Shown here: piece after piece, positions 37,033 through 46,816 of the stretch
Layout of the letters: each line of letters begins with the position of its first letter
Position numbering within the stretch: position 1 is the stretch's first letter
Assembly (NCBI GenBank): GCA_963734025.1
Contig: CAVTFR010000014.1
Coordinates: 209,301 to 273,300, forward strand
DNA from: JACVRW01 sp963734025
GTDB lineage: Bacteria; Actinomycetota; Thermoleophilia; Solirubrobacterales; Thermoleophilaceae
Direction of reading: 5' to 3'
Length of the DNA stretch: 64,000 nucleotides
Notes under the pieces: generated by a model
Told to the model about the DNA's origin: nothing
Databases searched by the model: none
The model's input: only the letters and a program-made list of their open reading frames with translations
Position numbers and translations under genes: made by a program

Positions 37033-37985
37033 TGCAGCTCGGCTTCGTAGGGCTCGGCAAGATGGGCTCCAACATGGTGCACCGGATCCACCGCGATTCG
37101 GAGCACACGTGTGTGACGTTCGACTTCAACGCAGAGGCGGTGAGCGAGGTCGAGGGGTTCGGCGCGACCGGCGCCTCTTCGCTGGAGGATCTCGTCTCGA
37201 AGCTCGAGGCGCCCCGCTCGGTCTGGGTGATGGTGCCTGCCGGCGACCCGACGCAGAGCACCGTCGACCAGCTCGGGGATCTGCTCGAGGAGGGCGACAC
37301 GATCATCGACGGCGGCAACTCCAAGTGGACCGACGACAAAGCCCGCCGCGACACGCTCATGCCTCGAGGCCTGCACTACGTGGACGTGGGCGTCAGCGGA
37401 GGGGTCTGGGGCCTCGAGGTCGGGTACTGCATGATGGTCGGCGGTCCCGACGAGGCAGTGGAGCGGCTTTCACCCATCCTCGACGTGCTGGCACCGCCGC
37501 ACACCGAGGAACACGGGCCAGGCTGGGGGCACTTCGGGCCCACGGGCGCGGGGCACTACGTGAAGATGGTCCACAACGGCGTGGAGTACGGGATGATGCA
37601 GGCCTACGCCGAGGGCTTCGCGCTCTTCAATCACTGCGAGTACGAGCTCGACAATGCGCAGATCGCTCACCTGTGGATGCAGGGTTCGGTCGTGCGCTCT
37701 TGGCTGTGCGAGCTCGCGGCGCGGGCATTCGAGCAGGAAGGCAACGAGCTCGCCCGCATCGCCCCATTCGTCGAGGACTCGGGTGAGGGTCGCTGGACGG
37801 TCGAAGAGGGCATTGAGCAAAAAGTTCCGACGCCCGTGATCGCCCAGTCGCTCTACGAGCGCTACTCCTCGCGCGGGAGAGGCGAATTCGCCGCCAGGGT
37901 CGACGCCGCGCTGCGCAACCAGTTCGGCGGGCATGCGGTCAAAGCCGCCGACCCGGTCGCACAGGCCGACCCGCACGCCGAGTAG
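37032..37985 (+). CDS. gnd: 6-phosphogluconate dehydrogenase, short NAD-type (GndA)
   Basis: 317 aa, the short decarboxylating form (~300 aa) rather than the 470-aa one. GFVGLGKMGSNMV is the nucleotide site; an Asp in TFDFN at the end of the second strand, instead of the N-R of NADP enzymes, suggests NAD+. IDGGNSKWTDD, GVSGGVWG and GHYVKMVHNGVEYGMM are the substrate motifs with the catalytic Lys. Makes ribulose-5-P. If NAD-dependent, the pathway yields both NADPH (Zwf) and NADH. Confidence 0.93.
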   Translation: MQLGFVGLGKMGSNMVHRIHRDSEHTCVTFDFNAEAVSEVEGFGATGASSLEDLVSKLEAPRSVWVMVPAGDPTQSTVDQLGDLLEEGDTIIDGGNSKWTDDKARRDTLMPRGLHYVDVGVSGGVWGLEVGYCMMVGGPDEAVERLSPILDVLAPPHTEEHGPGWGHFGPTGAGHYVKMVHNGVEYGMMQAYAEGFALFNHCEYELDNAQIAHLWMQGSVVRSWLCELAARAFEQEGNELARIAPFVEDSGEGRWTVEEGIEQKVPTPVIAQSLYERYSSRGRGEFAARVDAALRNQFGGHAVKAADPVAQADPHAE

Positions 37986-37987
37986 CG

Positions 37988-39502
37988 ATGGCCACCGTCG
38001 AGCAGGAGAACCCGCTCGTAGAAGGCCTCGAGCGGCAGCCCGTCCACCCGACGTCGGTCGTCATCTTCGGCGGCACGGGGGACCTCGCGCACCGCAAGCT
38101 GCTGCCGGCGTTCTACAACCTGGCGCACGAGGGCGCCCTGCCGGAGCGCTTCAACCTGATCGCGGTGTCGCGCTCGGACATCCCGCACGCCGACTACCGG
38201 GCCATGGCGAAGGAGTCGATCGAGAAGTACTCGCGCCGCCAGCCCGATCCGCAGGTGCTCGAGAAGCTGCTCGAGCAGGTGCGCTACGTGCCCGGCACCT
38301 TCGACGACGACGGCGTCTTCGACCGGCTCGAGCGGGAGCTCGCCGAGTGCGACGAGGACGCCGGGATCGTCTACAACCGCGTCTTCTACCTCTCGACCGC
38401 GCCGACCTTCTTCTCGCTGATCGTCGAGAAGCTCGGCGCGCACGGGCTCGACCGGATGGAGGGCGCAGAGGTGCGCGTGGTGATCGAGAAGCCGTTCGGG
38501 ACGCGGCTCGCCGAGGCGCTCGAGTTGAACCGACAGGTGCTCTCGGTGCTCGACGAGTCGCAGGTCTTCCGGATCGACCACTACCTGGGCAAGGAGACCG
38601 TCCAGAACATGCTGGCGTTCCGGTTCGCGAACGGCCTGTTCGAGCCGATCTGGAACCGCAACTTCATCGACTACGTCCAGATCACCGCCGCCGAGGACCT
38701 CGGCATCGGCCGCCGCGCCGGCTACTACGACTCCGCCGGCGCCCTGCGCGACCTGGTCCAGAACCACATGCTGCAGCTGCTGACGCTGCTCTGCATGGAG
38801 CCGCCGGTGACCTTCACGGCCGACGAGGTACGCGACGAGAAGGTCAAGGTCCTGCATGCGATCGCGCCGCCGCGCCCCGACGAGGTCGTGCGCGCCCAGT
38901 ACACCGCCGGGATGGCGGAGGGCAGCGACGTAGTCGGCTACCTCGAGGAAGAGGGAGTCCCTGAGGACTCGAAGACCGAGACCTTCGTGGCGCTCAAGCT
39001 CGAGGTCGACAACTGGCGCTGGGCCGGCGTGCCCATCTACGTGCGGACCGGCAAGCGGCTCACGCGCAAGGTCACGGAGATCGCCGTGACGCTCAAGCCG
39101 GTGCCGCACCTGGCCTTCGAGGCGGCGGGCTCGGTCGGGGTGCAGCCGAACCAGCTGGTCTTGACGATGCAGCCGAACGAGGGCGTGTCGCTCTCGCTCG
39201 GGGCGAAGATCCCGGGCACGCGCATGCGCATCCGGCCCGTAAACATGGAGTTCCTCTACGGAACGGCCTTCCTCTCGCAGTCGCCCGAGGCGTACGAGCG
39301 GCTCATCCTCGACGCCATGCGCGGCGACGCGACACTCTTCACCCGCGACGACGAGGTGGAGGCGCAGTGGCGCATCATCGACCCGATCCTCGAGTCGTGG
39401 GCAGGCGGCGAAGTTCCGCTCTACCAGTACCCGGCCGGCACCGGCGGGCCGAAGGAGGCGGACGCCCTGCTCGAGCCCGGCCACCGCTGGCGGGCGATCT
39501 AG
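37988..39502 (+). CDS. zwf: Glucose-6-phosphate 1-dehydrogenase
   Basis: 504 aa. FGGTGDLAHRKLLPA (NADP site), EKPFGTRL, and the signature RIDHYLGKETVQNML with catalytic His. Oxidises glucose-6-P to 6-phosphogluconolactone. ATG is 2 nt after gnd; the stop shares a base with the opcA start. In actinobacteria its activity depends on OpcA, encoded next. Confidence 0.97.
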   Translation: MATVEQENPLVEGLERQPVHPTSVVIFGGTGDLAHRKLLPAFYNLAHEGALPERFNLIAVSRSDIPHADYRAMAKESIEKYSRRQPDPQVLEKLLEQVRYVPGTFDDDGVFDRLERELAECDEDAGIVYNRVFYLSTAPTFFSLIVEKLGAHGLDRMEGAEVRVVIEKPFGTRLAEALELNRQVLSVLDESQVFRIDHYLGKETVQNMLAFRFANGLFEPIWNRNFIDYVQITAAEDLGIGRRAGYYDSAGALRDLVQNHMLQLLTLLCMEPPVTFTADEVRDEKVKVLHAIAPPRPDEVVRAQYTAGMAEGSDVVGYLEEEGVPEDSKTETFVALKLEVDNWRWAGVPIYVRTGKRLTRKVTEIAVTLKPVPHLAFEAAGSVGVQPNQLVLTMQPNEGVSLSLGAKIPGTRMRIRPVNMEFLYGTAFLSQSPEAYERLILDAMRGDATLFTRDDEVEAQWRIIDPILESWAGGEVPLYQYPAGTGGPKEADALLEPGHRWRAI

Positions 39503-40566
39503 TGGAGGCCGCCGGCGCAGTGTGGTCCGAGCAGGACTGCACCCCGGCGACGATCGAGGCCGCCGTGCGCAGCATGCTCAAGGAGCAGTTTCAGCACGAC
39601 GAGGCCTACGCGCCCGCGCGGGTGCTGAACCTCGTGGTCGTGGTGGATCGCGAGTGGCGCGGCGAGATCCTCAACCGGCTCGAGCAAGTGGGCCGCTACG
39701 GCGCTTCGCGCACGATCGTGTGCGCCGTCGAGGAGGGCCGCACGACAATCAACGCGTGGGCCTCGATCACACCGGCGACCGAGCACCACAGGCCCGGTGA
39801 GCTGGCGCTCACACGCGAGCGCATCGTGCTCGACCTCGGGCCGAAGCACATCGCGAAGCTCGACACGATCGTCGACCCGCTCGTCGTGACCGACATCCCG
39901 ACGCTCGTGTGGTCGCCGCACGGCCACCCCGAGGCGATCGACGCGCTGCTCGGCCTTTCGCAGGTCGTGCTGATCGACTCGGTGGGGGAGCCCGACCCGG
40001 CGATGGCGCTCGACCGCGCCCGTGAGCTCGCGCAGCAGGCATACGTCGTGGACCTCGCCTGGCTGCGCAGCACGCCCTGGCGCGAGCGCGTCGCCACGAC
40101 CTTCGACCCGCCCCAGTGGCGCCCCGAGCTCGGCCGTATCGACAAGGTGGTCGTCCGCCACCGCCCCGACTCGGGCGCCGCCGGCGTCCTCTTCTGCGCC
40201 TGGCTGGCCTCCAGGCTCGGCTGGGAGGCCGGCGGGCTCATGCACGCCAACGGCACGCTCCACGGCAAGGCACACGGCAAGCGAAGCGACGTGACGATGG
40301 AGCTCATCCCCGACGACGGCCAAACGGTCCCGGGGCTCGCGGGCGTGCAGATAGCGAGTATGTCCGGCATGAGCATCTCGCTCGATCGCGGCCCCGGCGG
40401 GCTCGTCGCCACCCGGGTCGACCCCAAGGGCCGTAAATCGAACTGGACCGTGCTGGGCGCCTCCCGCGGGGAGGGCGGCATCCTCGGCGAGGGCATCCGC
40501 CAGGCGCTCCTGCGAGATCCCGCCTACGAGGCGGCGCTGGCCTGCGCGGAATCGATGTTCGGATGA
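39502..40566 (+). CDS. opcA: Glucose-6-phosphate dehydrogenase assembly protein OpcA
   Basis: 354 aa from GTG 39502 (the frame is open further upstream but that part overlaps zwf). Family-type segments: ARVLNLVVVVDREWRGEILN, ERIVLDLGPKH, PTLVWSPHGHPEAIDALL and the C-terminal region. OpcA allosterically supports Zwf in cyanobacteria and actinobacteria. It sits in the expected zwf-opcA-pgl order and overlaps pgl by 4 bp. Confidence 0.9.
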   Translation: MEAAGAVWSEQDCTPATIEAAVRSMLKEQFQHDEAYAPARVLNLVVVVDREWRGEILNRLEQVGRYGASRTIVCAVEEGRTTINAWASITPATEHHRPGELALTRERIVLDLGPKHIAKLDTIVDPLVVTDIPTLVWSPHGHPEAIDALLGLSQVVLIDSVGEPDPAMALDRARELAQQAYVVDLAWLRSTPWRERVATTFDPPQWRPELGRIDKVVVRHRPDSGAAGVLFCAWLASRLGWEAGGLMHANGTLHGKAHGKRSDVTMELIPDDGQTVPGLAGVQIASMSGMSISLDRGPGGLVATRVDPKGRKSNWTVLGASRGEGGILGEGIRQALLRDPAYEAALACAESMFG

Positions 40567-41225
40567 CGCTCAAGCCGGACTTCCAGATCCTGGAGGACCC
40601 AGCCGAGGAGGCCTGCACGCTGCTCACCGGCTCCGGCGGCCACGTCGTGATCACGGGCGGCTCGACGCCGCGCGTCGCCTACGAGCGGGCGGCCGAGCGG
40701 CGCGACAACTGGGCGGGGGTGGAGATGTGGTTCACCGACGAGCGCTGCGTACCGCCCGACCACGAGCACTCCAACTACGCCATGGCGGAGCGCGCCCTGT
40801 TCTCGAAGGTCGACGGGCTGACGGTTCACCGCATGCGGGGCGAGCTCGGGCCCCACGAGGGTGCCAAGGAGTACGAGAACGAGCTCGACGAGAGCGGCCT
40901 GGAGGCATTCGACCTGATCCTGTTGGGGCTCGGCCCGGACGCGCACACCTGCTCGCTGTTCCCGAACGACGATGCGCTCGGCGAGCGCTCCCGGCGCGTG
41001 GTCGGGGTCGAGACGCCGGGCATGGCGCCGCTCGTGTCGCGCATCACGCTTACGCTGCCGGTTGTGAACGCGACCAACCGGAGGGTCTTCCTCGTGACGG
41101 GCGAGGACAAGGCGGAGGCCGTTGCGCGGGCGTTCTCCGGCCGCCCGGACCCGCGCGCCCCTGCTTCGCTCGTCGACGGCGAGGTCACCGTGCTGCTTGA
41201 CAGCGGGGCCGCCTCGCGCCTATGA
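40563..41225 (+). CDS. pgl: 6-phosphogluconolactonase
   Basis: 220 aa. Family motifs VVITGGSTPRVAY, MWFTDERCVPPDHEHSNY, DLILLGLGPDAHTCSLFP and RITLTLPVVNATNRRVFLVT match the NagB-like lactonase. Hydrolyses the product of Zwf to 6-phosphogluconate. Slightly short but complete; overlaps opcA and the GH15 gene by 4 bp each. Confidence 0.95.
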   Translation: MTLKPDFQILEDPAEEACTLLTGSGGHVVITGGSTPRVAYERAAERRDNWAGVEMWFTDERCVPPDHEHSNYAMAERALFSKVDGLTVHRMRGELGPHEGAKEYENELDESGLEAFDLILLGLGPDAHTCSLFPNDDALGERSRRVVGVETPGMAPLVSRITLTLPVVNATNRRVFLVTGEDKAEAVARAFSGRPDPRAPASLVDGEVTVLLDSGAASRL

Positions 41226-43156
41226 GCACTCCCTGGGTGCCGCACGGCGGGATGGGCAAGGGCCAGTTCCCCGCCATCGCCGACTACGCCTTCCTGTCCG
41301 ACTGCGAGACCTGCGCCCTCGTCGCTCCGAACGGCAACGTCGAGTGGATGTGCCTGCCGCGCTTCGACTCGCCGAGCGTCTTCGGCTCGGTGCTCGACCG
41401 CGATGCCGGCACCTTCCGGCTGGGGCCGGCCGACCTCGAGGTGCCGGCGGCGCGCCGCTACCTGCCCGGGACGATGGTGGTGGAGACGAGCTGGGGCACG
41501 AGCGCCGGCTGGATCATCGTGCGCGACGTGCTCCTCATCGGCCCCTGGCATCACGAGCACGACCGCTCGCACACCCACCGCCGCGCCCCCACCGACTACG
41601 ACGCCGACCACGTGCTGCTGCGCCTGATCCGCTGCGTGAACGGCGAGGTACAGGTGACGCTCGACTGCGAGCCGCGCTTCGACTACGGGCGGGTCAACGG
41701 CGAGTGGGAGTACACCGGCGCGGGCTACCACGAGGCCGGCTGCGCGGCAGAGGGCTGCGAGGTCCGGCTGACGCTCAACACGGACATGAACATCGGGTTC
41801 GAGGGCCCGGGCGCGACCGCTCGCACCCTGATGAAGGAGGGCGACACGCTCTTCGTCGCGCTCGCCTGGTCCGAGCACCCGGGCCCGAAGACCTACGAGG
41901 ATGCCTACGACCGGCTCGTGTGGACCGCGCATCACTGGCAGCACTGGCTCGACCACGGCCAGTTCCCGGACCACCCCTGGCGCACGCACCTGCAGCGCGC
42001 GGCGCTCACCCTGAAGGGCCTCTCCTACGCGCCCACCGGCGCGCTCGTCGCGGCGGCCACCACGTCGCTGCCCGAGTCACCCGGCGGCGAGCGCAACTGG
42101 GACTACCGCTTCACCTGGATCCGCGACGCCACCTTCATGCTCTGGGGGCTCTACACGCTCGGCTTCGACTGGGAGGCGAACGACTTCTTCTACTTCATCG
42201 CCGACGTCGCCGAGGCCGAGCAGAGCCAGCTGCAGATCATGTACGGGATCGACGGCGAGGACGAGCTGAAAGAGCAGACCCTCGACCACCTCTCGGGCTA
42301 CGAGGACGCGCGGCCTGTGAGGGTCGGCAACGACGCGTACGACCAGGAGCAGCACGACGTCTGGGGTGCCCTGCTCGACTCGGTCTACCTGCACACGAAG
42401 TCGCGCGATCACCTGCCCGAGCGGATCTGGCCGATCCTGAAGCGGCAGGTCGAGGTGGCGCTCGAGAAGTGGCGCGAGCCCGACCGCGGCATCTGGGAGG
42501 TGCGCGGCGAGCCGAGGCACTTCACGTCGTCGAAGCTGATGTGCTGGGTGGCGGCGGACCGCGGCGCCCGCCTCGCCGAGATCCGCGGCGAGATCGAGTT
42601 CGCGGCCCGCTGGCAGTCGAGCGCGGACGAGATCAAGGACGACATCTGCGAGCACGCGCTGGACGAGCGCGGCGTCTTCACCCAGCACTACGACACGGAC
42701 GCGCTCGACGCCTCGGTCCTGCTGATGGTGATGACGCGCTTCCTGCCCGCCGACGACGAGCGGATCCGCAAGACGGTGCTGGCGATCGCCGACGAGCTGA
42801 CCGAGGACGGCCTGGTCCTGCGCTACCGCACGGGCGAGACCGACGACGGCCTCTCCGGCGAGGAGGGCACATTCACGATCTGCTCGTTCTGGCTCGTGTC
42901 GGCGCTCGTCGAGATCGGCGAGCTCCAGCGCGCCCGCGACCTGTGCGGCAAGCTGCTGGGCTACGCGAGCCCGCTCGGCCTGTACGCCGAGGAGATCGAC
43001 GCCCGCTCAGGCCGCCACCTGGGCAACTTCCCGCAGGCGTTCACGCACCTGGCGCTGATCAACGCGGTGATGCACGTGATCCACGCCGAGCAGGGGCTCG
43101 AGATCGGCCAGCTGCCGCTGGGGCGCGAGTTGATGCAGGAGCGGTCGAGGGGCTGA
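41222..43156 (+). CDS. GH15 alpha,alpha-trehalase (mycobacterial type)
   Basis: 644 aa, no signal peptide, cytoplasmic. FPAIADYAFLSDCETCALV with GNVEWMCLPRFDSPSVFG at the start, the GH15 catalytic block ERNWDYRFTWIRDATFMLWG, GEPRHFTSSKLMCWVA and EEGTFTICSFWLVSAL. The pattern matches mycobacterial trehalases more than glucoamylases. Its end ELHLxNFPQAFTHLALINA is standard. As last gene of the operon it can release glucose for the kinase at the front. Confidence 0.9.
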   Translation: MSTPWVPHGGMGKGQFPAIADYAFLSDCETCALVAPNGNVEWMCLPRFDSPSVFGSVLDRDAGTFRLGPADLEVPAARRYLPGTMVVETSWGTSAGWIIVRDVLLIGPWHHEHDRSHTHRRAPTDYDADHVLLRLIRCVNGEVQVTLDCEPRFDYGRVNGEWEYTGAGYHEAGCAAEGCEVRLTLNTDMNIGFEGPGATARTLMKEGDTLFVALAWSEHPGPKTYEDAYDRLVWTAHHWQHWLDHGQFPDHPWRTHLQRAALTLKGLSYAPTGALVAAATTSLPESPGGERNWDYRFTWIRDATFMLWGLYTLGFDWEANDFFYFIADVAEAEQSQLQIMYGIDGEDELKEQTLDHLSGYEDARPVRVGNDAYDQEQHDVWGALLDSVYLHTKSRDHLPERIWPILKRQVEVALEKWREPDRGIWEVRGEPRHFTSSKLMCWVAADRGARLAEIRGEIEFAARWQSSADEIKDDICEHALDERGVFTQHYDTDALDASVLLMVMTRFLPADDERIRKTVLAIADELTEDGLVLRYRTGETDDGLSGEEGTFTICSFWLVSALVEIGELQRARDLCGKLLGYASPLGLYAEEIDARSGRHLGNFPQAFTHLALINAVMHVIHAEQGLEIGQLPLGRELMQERSRG

Positions 43157-43186
43157 GGCCGGCCGCCGGCGCCGCGGACGTCCCTG

Positions 43187-43221
43187 TCTACGTTGACGGC
43201 AACTATTGCCGTCAACGTAGA
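43187..43221. terminator. Perfect 16-bp inverted repeat between convergent genes
   Basis: TCTACGTTGACGGCAA and TTGCCGTCAACGTAGA pair without mismatch around CTA. It lies 30 bp after the trehalase stop and 30 bp before the ctaB stop, which converge here, so it is well placed as a bidirectional terminator. Neither side has a U tract, and its lower GC than the surroundings is unusual, so a protein-binding site is an alternative. Confidence 0.65.
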
Positions 43222-43250
43222 TAGCGTGGGCTGGGCGGCCCCGAGCAGCT

Positions 43251-44153
43251 TCAGAGCTGCGCGTCTATCGCCATCGCCGCGAACAGCGCGGCCAGGTAGG
43301 CGAGCGAGTAGAGGTAGAGCCGCAGCGCGGTGCGCCGGCTCGGCGCGCGCGTCAGGCGCCATGAGCCGTAGATGAAGACGGCGCCGAGGGCGACCGAGGC
43401 GACCAGATAGGGGACGCCGAAGGCGCCGGCGCAGAAGGGCAGCTGCGTGACCGCGTAGAGCAGGATCGTGTAGAGCAGGATCTGGCGGCGCGTCTCGCGC
43501 TCGCCGCGCACGACCGGGAGCATCGGCACGCCGGCGCGCTCGTAGTCGCCCTTCATCAGCAGCGACAGCGCCCAGAAGTGCGGCGGCGTCCAGAAGAAGA
43601 CGATCGCGAACAGGTAGAAGGCGGTACCGGACAGCTCGCCGGTCACCGCCGCCCAGGCCACCAGCGGCGGCACCGCGCCCGCGGCGCCGCCGATCACGAT
43701 GTTCTGCGGCGTCGAGCGCTTCAGCCAGAGCGTGTAGACGAACACGTAGCCGAGCAGCCCGGAGAGCGAGAGCGCGGCCGCGAGCAGGTTGACCGTGGTG
43801 GCGAGCAGCACGAACGACGCCACTCCGAGCGCGATGCCGTACACGAGCGCCGCCCGCGGCGAGACGCGGCCCGACGCGACCGGCCGGTCCGCGGTGCGCG
43901 ACATGAGCCGGTCGAGGTCGCGGTCGAGGCAGTGGTTGATCGCGCCGGCGCCGCCGGCTGAGAGCGCGCCGCCCAGGCAGGTGAGCGCGACCAGGCCGAG
44001 CGACGGGTCGCCCGCCACGTACATCGTCGTGATCGTCGTGAAGAGCAGCAGCGACTGCACCTTCGGCTTCGTCATCTCGACGTAGTCCGAGACGACCGTC
44101 CGCCAGCCGCTGCGGGCGGCCGCCGGCGCCGCGTGTGCCGCGCGCGTGCTCAT
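43251..44153 (-). CDS. ctaB: Protoheme IX farnesyltransferase (haem O synthase)
   Basis: 300 aa membrane protein with about nine spans. UbiA-family Asp motifs: NHCLDRDLDRLMSRTADRP (first, N-D-x-x-D type) and KGDYERAGVPMLPVV (second). Adds a farnesyl group to haem B. Overlaps ctaA by 4 bp, last gene of the second oxidase operon. Confidence 0.96.
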   Translation of the reverse strand: MSTRAAHAAPAAARSGWRTVVSDYVEMTKPKVQSLLLFTTITTMYVAGDPSLGLVALTCLGGALSAGGAGAINHCLDRDLDRLMSRTADRPVASGRVSPRAALVYGIALGVASFVLLATTVNLLAAALSLSGLLGYVFVYTLWLKRSTPQNIVIGGAAGAVPPLVAWAAVTGELSGTAFYLFAIVFFWTPPHFWALSLLMKGDYERAGVPMLPVVRGERETRRQILLYTILLYAVTQLPFCAGAFGVPYLVASVALGAVFIYGSWRLTRAPSRRTALRLYLYSLAYLAALFAAMAIDAQL

Positions 44154-45085
44154 GCGGTGAGCGCCTCCGCGCGCCTCGGCGCGCGCTCGCGGGCGGGCGA
44201 GAGCTGCAGCGTCATGCCGAGTGAGGTCGCCCAGAGCAGCGTGCCGAGTGCGAGGTGCAGAAGGATGAGGAGCTCATACTCGTCGAGCCAGACGTTCAGC
44301 GCCCCCACGAGTATCTGCACGCCGAGCAGGCCGAGGAGCGCCCAGGCGTAGCGAACCGCCACGCCCCTGCGGAGGGCCGTCACGACCAGCGCGATCACGA
44401 GGATCGAGGCGAGGTACATGAAGGCGCGGTGGGTGAGGTGGATGTCGACGAGCTCGGCCCTGCCGAACGGCATGAACTCGCCGTTGCAGGTCGGGAACTG
44501 CTTGCCGCAGGCGTGGTGGGCGCCCTGGCCGAGCTGGTAGTCGGCGCGGCCGTAGTTCTGCGTGCCGGCCATGTAGCCGCCCGCGACGATCGTGCAGAAG
44601 ATGAGCGCGGTCGCGGCGATCGCCAGCACGCGGATGCGCGGCCCGCCGTCCTCCGGCTCGACGCCGCGCGTCGAGCGCCACAGGTACAGAAGCAGCCCCA
44701 GCAGCAGCATCGCGAGCCCGAGATGGGCGGCGACGTAGGCCTCCTCGAGGTTCTCCTCGACGGTGAGCCCGCCGAGCAGCCCCTGGGCGGCGACCAGGAC
44801 GAGCAGCGCCCCGGTGACGAACCGGTATTCGCGGTATCGACGCCACGCGAGTACCACGAGCGCGAGCATCATGAAGCCGACGACCACCGCCAGGATGCGG
44901 TGCGTGTACTCGACGATCGAGTTGAGGTCGATGCCCGGCACGACGTCGCCGTTGCAGAACGGCCAGCCATGGAAGCCCGAGCCGGCCGGCCCGCAGCCGA
45001 GGCCAGAATCGGAGACGCGCACTACCCCGCCCACGAGGATGAGGACGAAGGTGGCGACGAGCGTGGCGAGTGCGAGCTTCCGCAC
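44150..45085 (-). CDS. ctaA: Haem A synthase
   Basis: 311 aa, eight spans. The two Cys-pair loops of bacterial CtaA are present: SGLGCGPAG with WPFCNG, and HHACGKQFPTCNG. Haem-ligand His residues occur in EYTHRILA and LTHRAFMYL. Converts haem O to haem A for both oxidases of the window. It lies 21 nt after ctaD. Confidence 0.95.
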   Translation of the reverse strand: MRKLALATLVATFVLILVGGVVRVSDSGLGCGPAGSGFHGWPFCNGDVVPGIDLNSIVEYTHRILAVVVGFMMLALVVLAWRRYREYRFVTGALLVLVAAQGLLGGLTVEENLEEAYVAAHLGLAMLLLGLLLYLWRSTRGVEPEDGGPRIRVLAIAATALIFCTIVAGGYMAGTQNYGRADYQLGQGAHHACGKQFPTCNGEFMPFGRAELVDIHLTHRAFMYLASILVIALVVTALRRGVAVRYAWALLGLLGVQILVGALNVWLDEYELLILLHLALGTLLWATSLGMTLQLSPARERAPRRAEALTA

Positions 45086-45106
45086 GGGGCGCCCCAGGCT
45101 AGCGCC

Positions 45107-46816
45107 CTATACGCCGCGCGGCGCGATCGGCTGAGCCGAGCTCTCCGCCGACTGGCTGGCCAGCGCGACCTCGCGGCGGATGTCCTTCATCGGCTCGACG
45201 CTGCGGACGCGCGGGACGACGTCGAAGTTGTTCGGCGGCGGTGGTGAGCTCGTGAACCACTCGAGCGTGTTGCCCTGCCAGGGGTCGTGGCCGGCGATCT
45301 TGCCGTGCCTCACGCTGCGGATCACGTTGATCAGCGTCAGGAGGACGCCGACGCCCAGCAGGAACGCTCCGATCGTCGAGACCAGGTTGTAGGTCCCGAC
45401 CCCCAGGTCGTCGCCGTAGTCGTAGACGCGCCGCGGCATCCCCGACAGGCCGATCGAGTGCTGGATGAAGAAGGTGAGGTTGAACCCGATGAACATCAGC
45501 CAGAAGGAGGCCTTGCCGAGGCCCTCCGAGAGCATCCGGCCGGTGAACTTCGGGAACCAGTAGTAGAGCCCGGCGAAGTAGCCGAACACGCCTCCGCCGA
45601 AGATCGTGTAGTGGAAGTGGGCGACGACGAAGTACGTGTCGTGAAGCTGCCAGTCGACCGGGAAGATCGCCAGCTGGACGCCCGAGATGCCGCCGATCAC
45701 GAACAGCGCCGGCAGCGCGGCCGCGAAGTAGAGCGGTGTCTTGAAGACGATCGAGCCGCGCCAGAGCGTGGCGAGCCAGTTGAAGATCTTTATGCCGGTC
45801 GGGACGGCGATCGTGAACGACGCCAGCATGAAGAAGGCCAGCACGACCGTCGCCGTCGGCGTCGTGAACATGTGGTGCGCCCACACCAGCAGGCCGAGGA
45901 ACGCGATCGCCACGGTCGCCGCCGCGATCGCCTTGTAGCCGAAGATCGGCTTGCGGGCGAATACGGGCAGGATCTCCGAGATCATCCCGAAGGCGGGCAG
46001 CACCATGATGTAGACCTCGGGGTGGCCGAAGAACCAGAACAGGTGCTGCCACAGGAGCGGGTCGCCGCCGCCAGTGGGGTCGAAGAACGACGTGCCGAAG
46101 TGCCTGTCGGTCAGCAGCATCGTGACCGCCGCCGCGATCGAGGGCAGCGCGACGATCAGCAGGTAGCTGAACACGAGGATCGTCCACACGAACAGCGGCA
46201 TGCGGCCCCAGCTCATTCCGGGCGCGCGCATGTTGTGGATCGTCGCGACGAAGTTGATGGCGCCGACGAGCGACGAGATACCGGTCAGGTGGATCAGGAA
46301 GATCCACGCGTCGACCCCTCCGCTCGGCGAGTAGAGGTCCTCCGAAAGCGGCGCGTACATCGTCCAGCCGGCCTGCGGCGGCTCGAAGAAGAGGCTGCAG
46401 TAGAAGGCGACACCGCCGAACAGGGTGAGCCAGTAGGACAGCGCGTTCAGCTTCGGGAACGCCATGTCGCGCGCCCCGATCATCAGCGGCACCAGGTAGT
46501 TCCCGAAGCCGGCGATCAGCGGGATGATGAACAGGAAGACCATCGTGGTCCCGTGCATCGTCACGAGGCCGTTGTAGGTCTCCGGCGTGACCAGCGTGTT
46601 GTCCGGCTGGGCGAGCTGGAGGCGCATGATCAGCGCCTCGACCCCGCCGACGAGCAGGAACACGAGCGCGGTCGCGATGTAAAGGATCCCGATCTTCTTG
46701 TGATCCGTCGTGGTGAGCCAGGCGAGCCAGCCGCGCTGCGGCGTGGGCACGCCGTGCAGCATTACCTCGGGGCGGGCGATCCGCCGCTGCGGCTCGGTGC
46801 GGCTACCGGCTTCCAC
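45107..46816 (-). CDS. ctaD: Cytochrome c oxidase subunit I, A1 type (GHPE)
   Basis: 569 aa. WFFGHPEVYIMVLPAFG carries the CuB His, cross-linked Tyr and the D-channel Glu (A1 type), VWAHHMFTT the CuB His pair, VPTGIKIFNW the K-channel Lys, and VAHFHYTIFGG the haem His. No N-terminal extension, in contrast to the copy at 18713. GTG/ATG region overlaps ctaC by one base. Confidence 0.96.
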   Translation of the reverse strand: MEAGSRTEPQRRIARPEVMLHGVPTPQRGWLAWLTTTDHKKIGILYIATALVFLLVGGVEALIMRLQLAQPDNTLVTPETYNGLVTMHGTTMVFLFIIPLIAGFGNYLVPLMIGARDMAFPKLNALSYWLTLFGGVAFYCSLFFEPPQAGWTMYAPLSEDLYSPSGGVDAWIFLIHLTGISSLVGAINFVATIHNMRAPGMSWGRMPLFVWTILVFSYLLIVALPSIAAAVTMLLTDRHFGTSFFDPTGGGDPLLWQHLFWFFGHPEVYIMVLPAFGMISEILPVFARKPIFGYKAIAAATVAIAFLGLLVWAHHMFTTPTATVVLAFFMLASFTIAVPTGIKIFNWLATLWRGSIVFKTPLYFAAALPALFVIGGISGVQLAIFPVDWQLHDTYFVVAHFHYTIFGGGVFGYFAGLYYWFPKFTGRMLSEGLGKASFWLMFIGFNLTFFIQHSIGLSGMPRRVYDYGDDLGVGTYNLVSTIGAFLLGVGVLLTLINVIRSVRHGKIAGHDPWQGNTLEWFTSSPPPPNNFDVVPRVRSVEPMKDIRREVALASQSAESSAQPIAPRGV

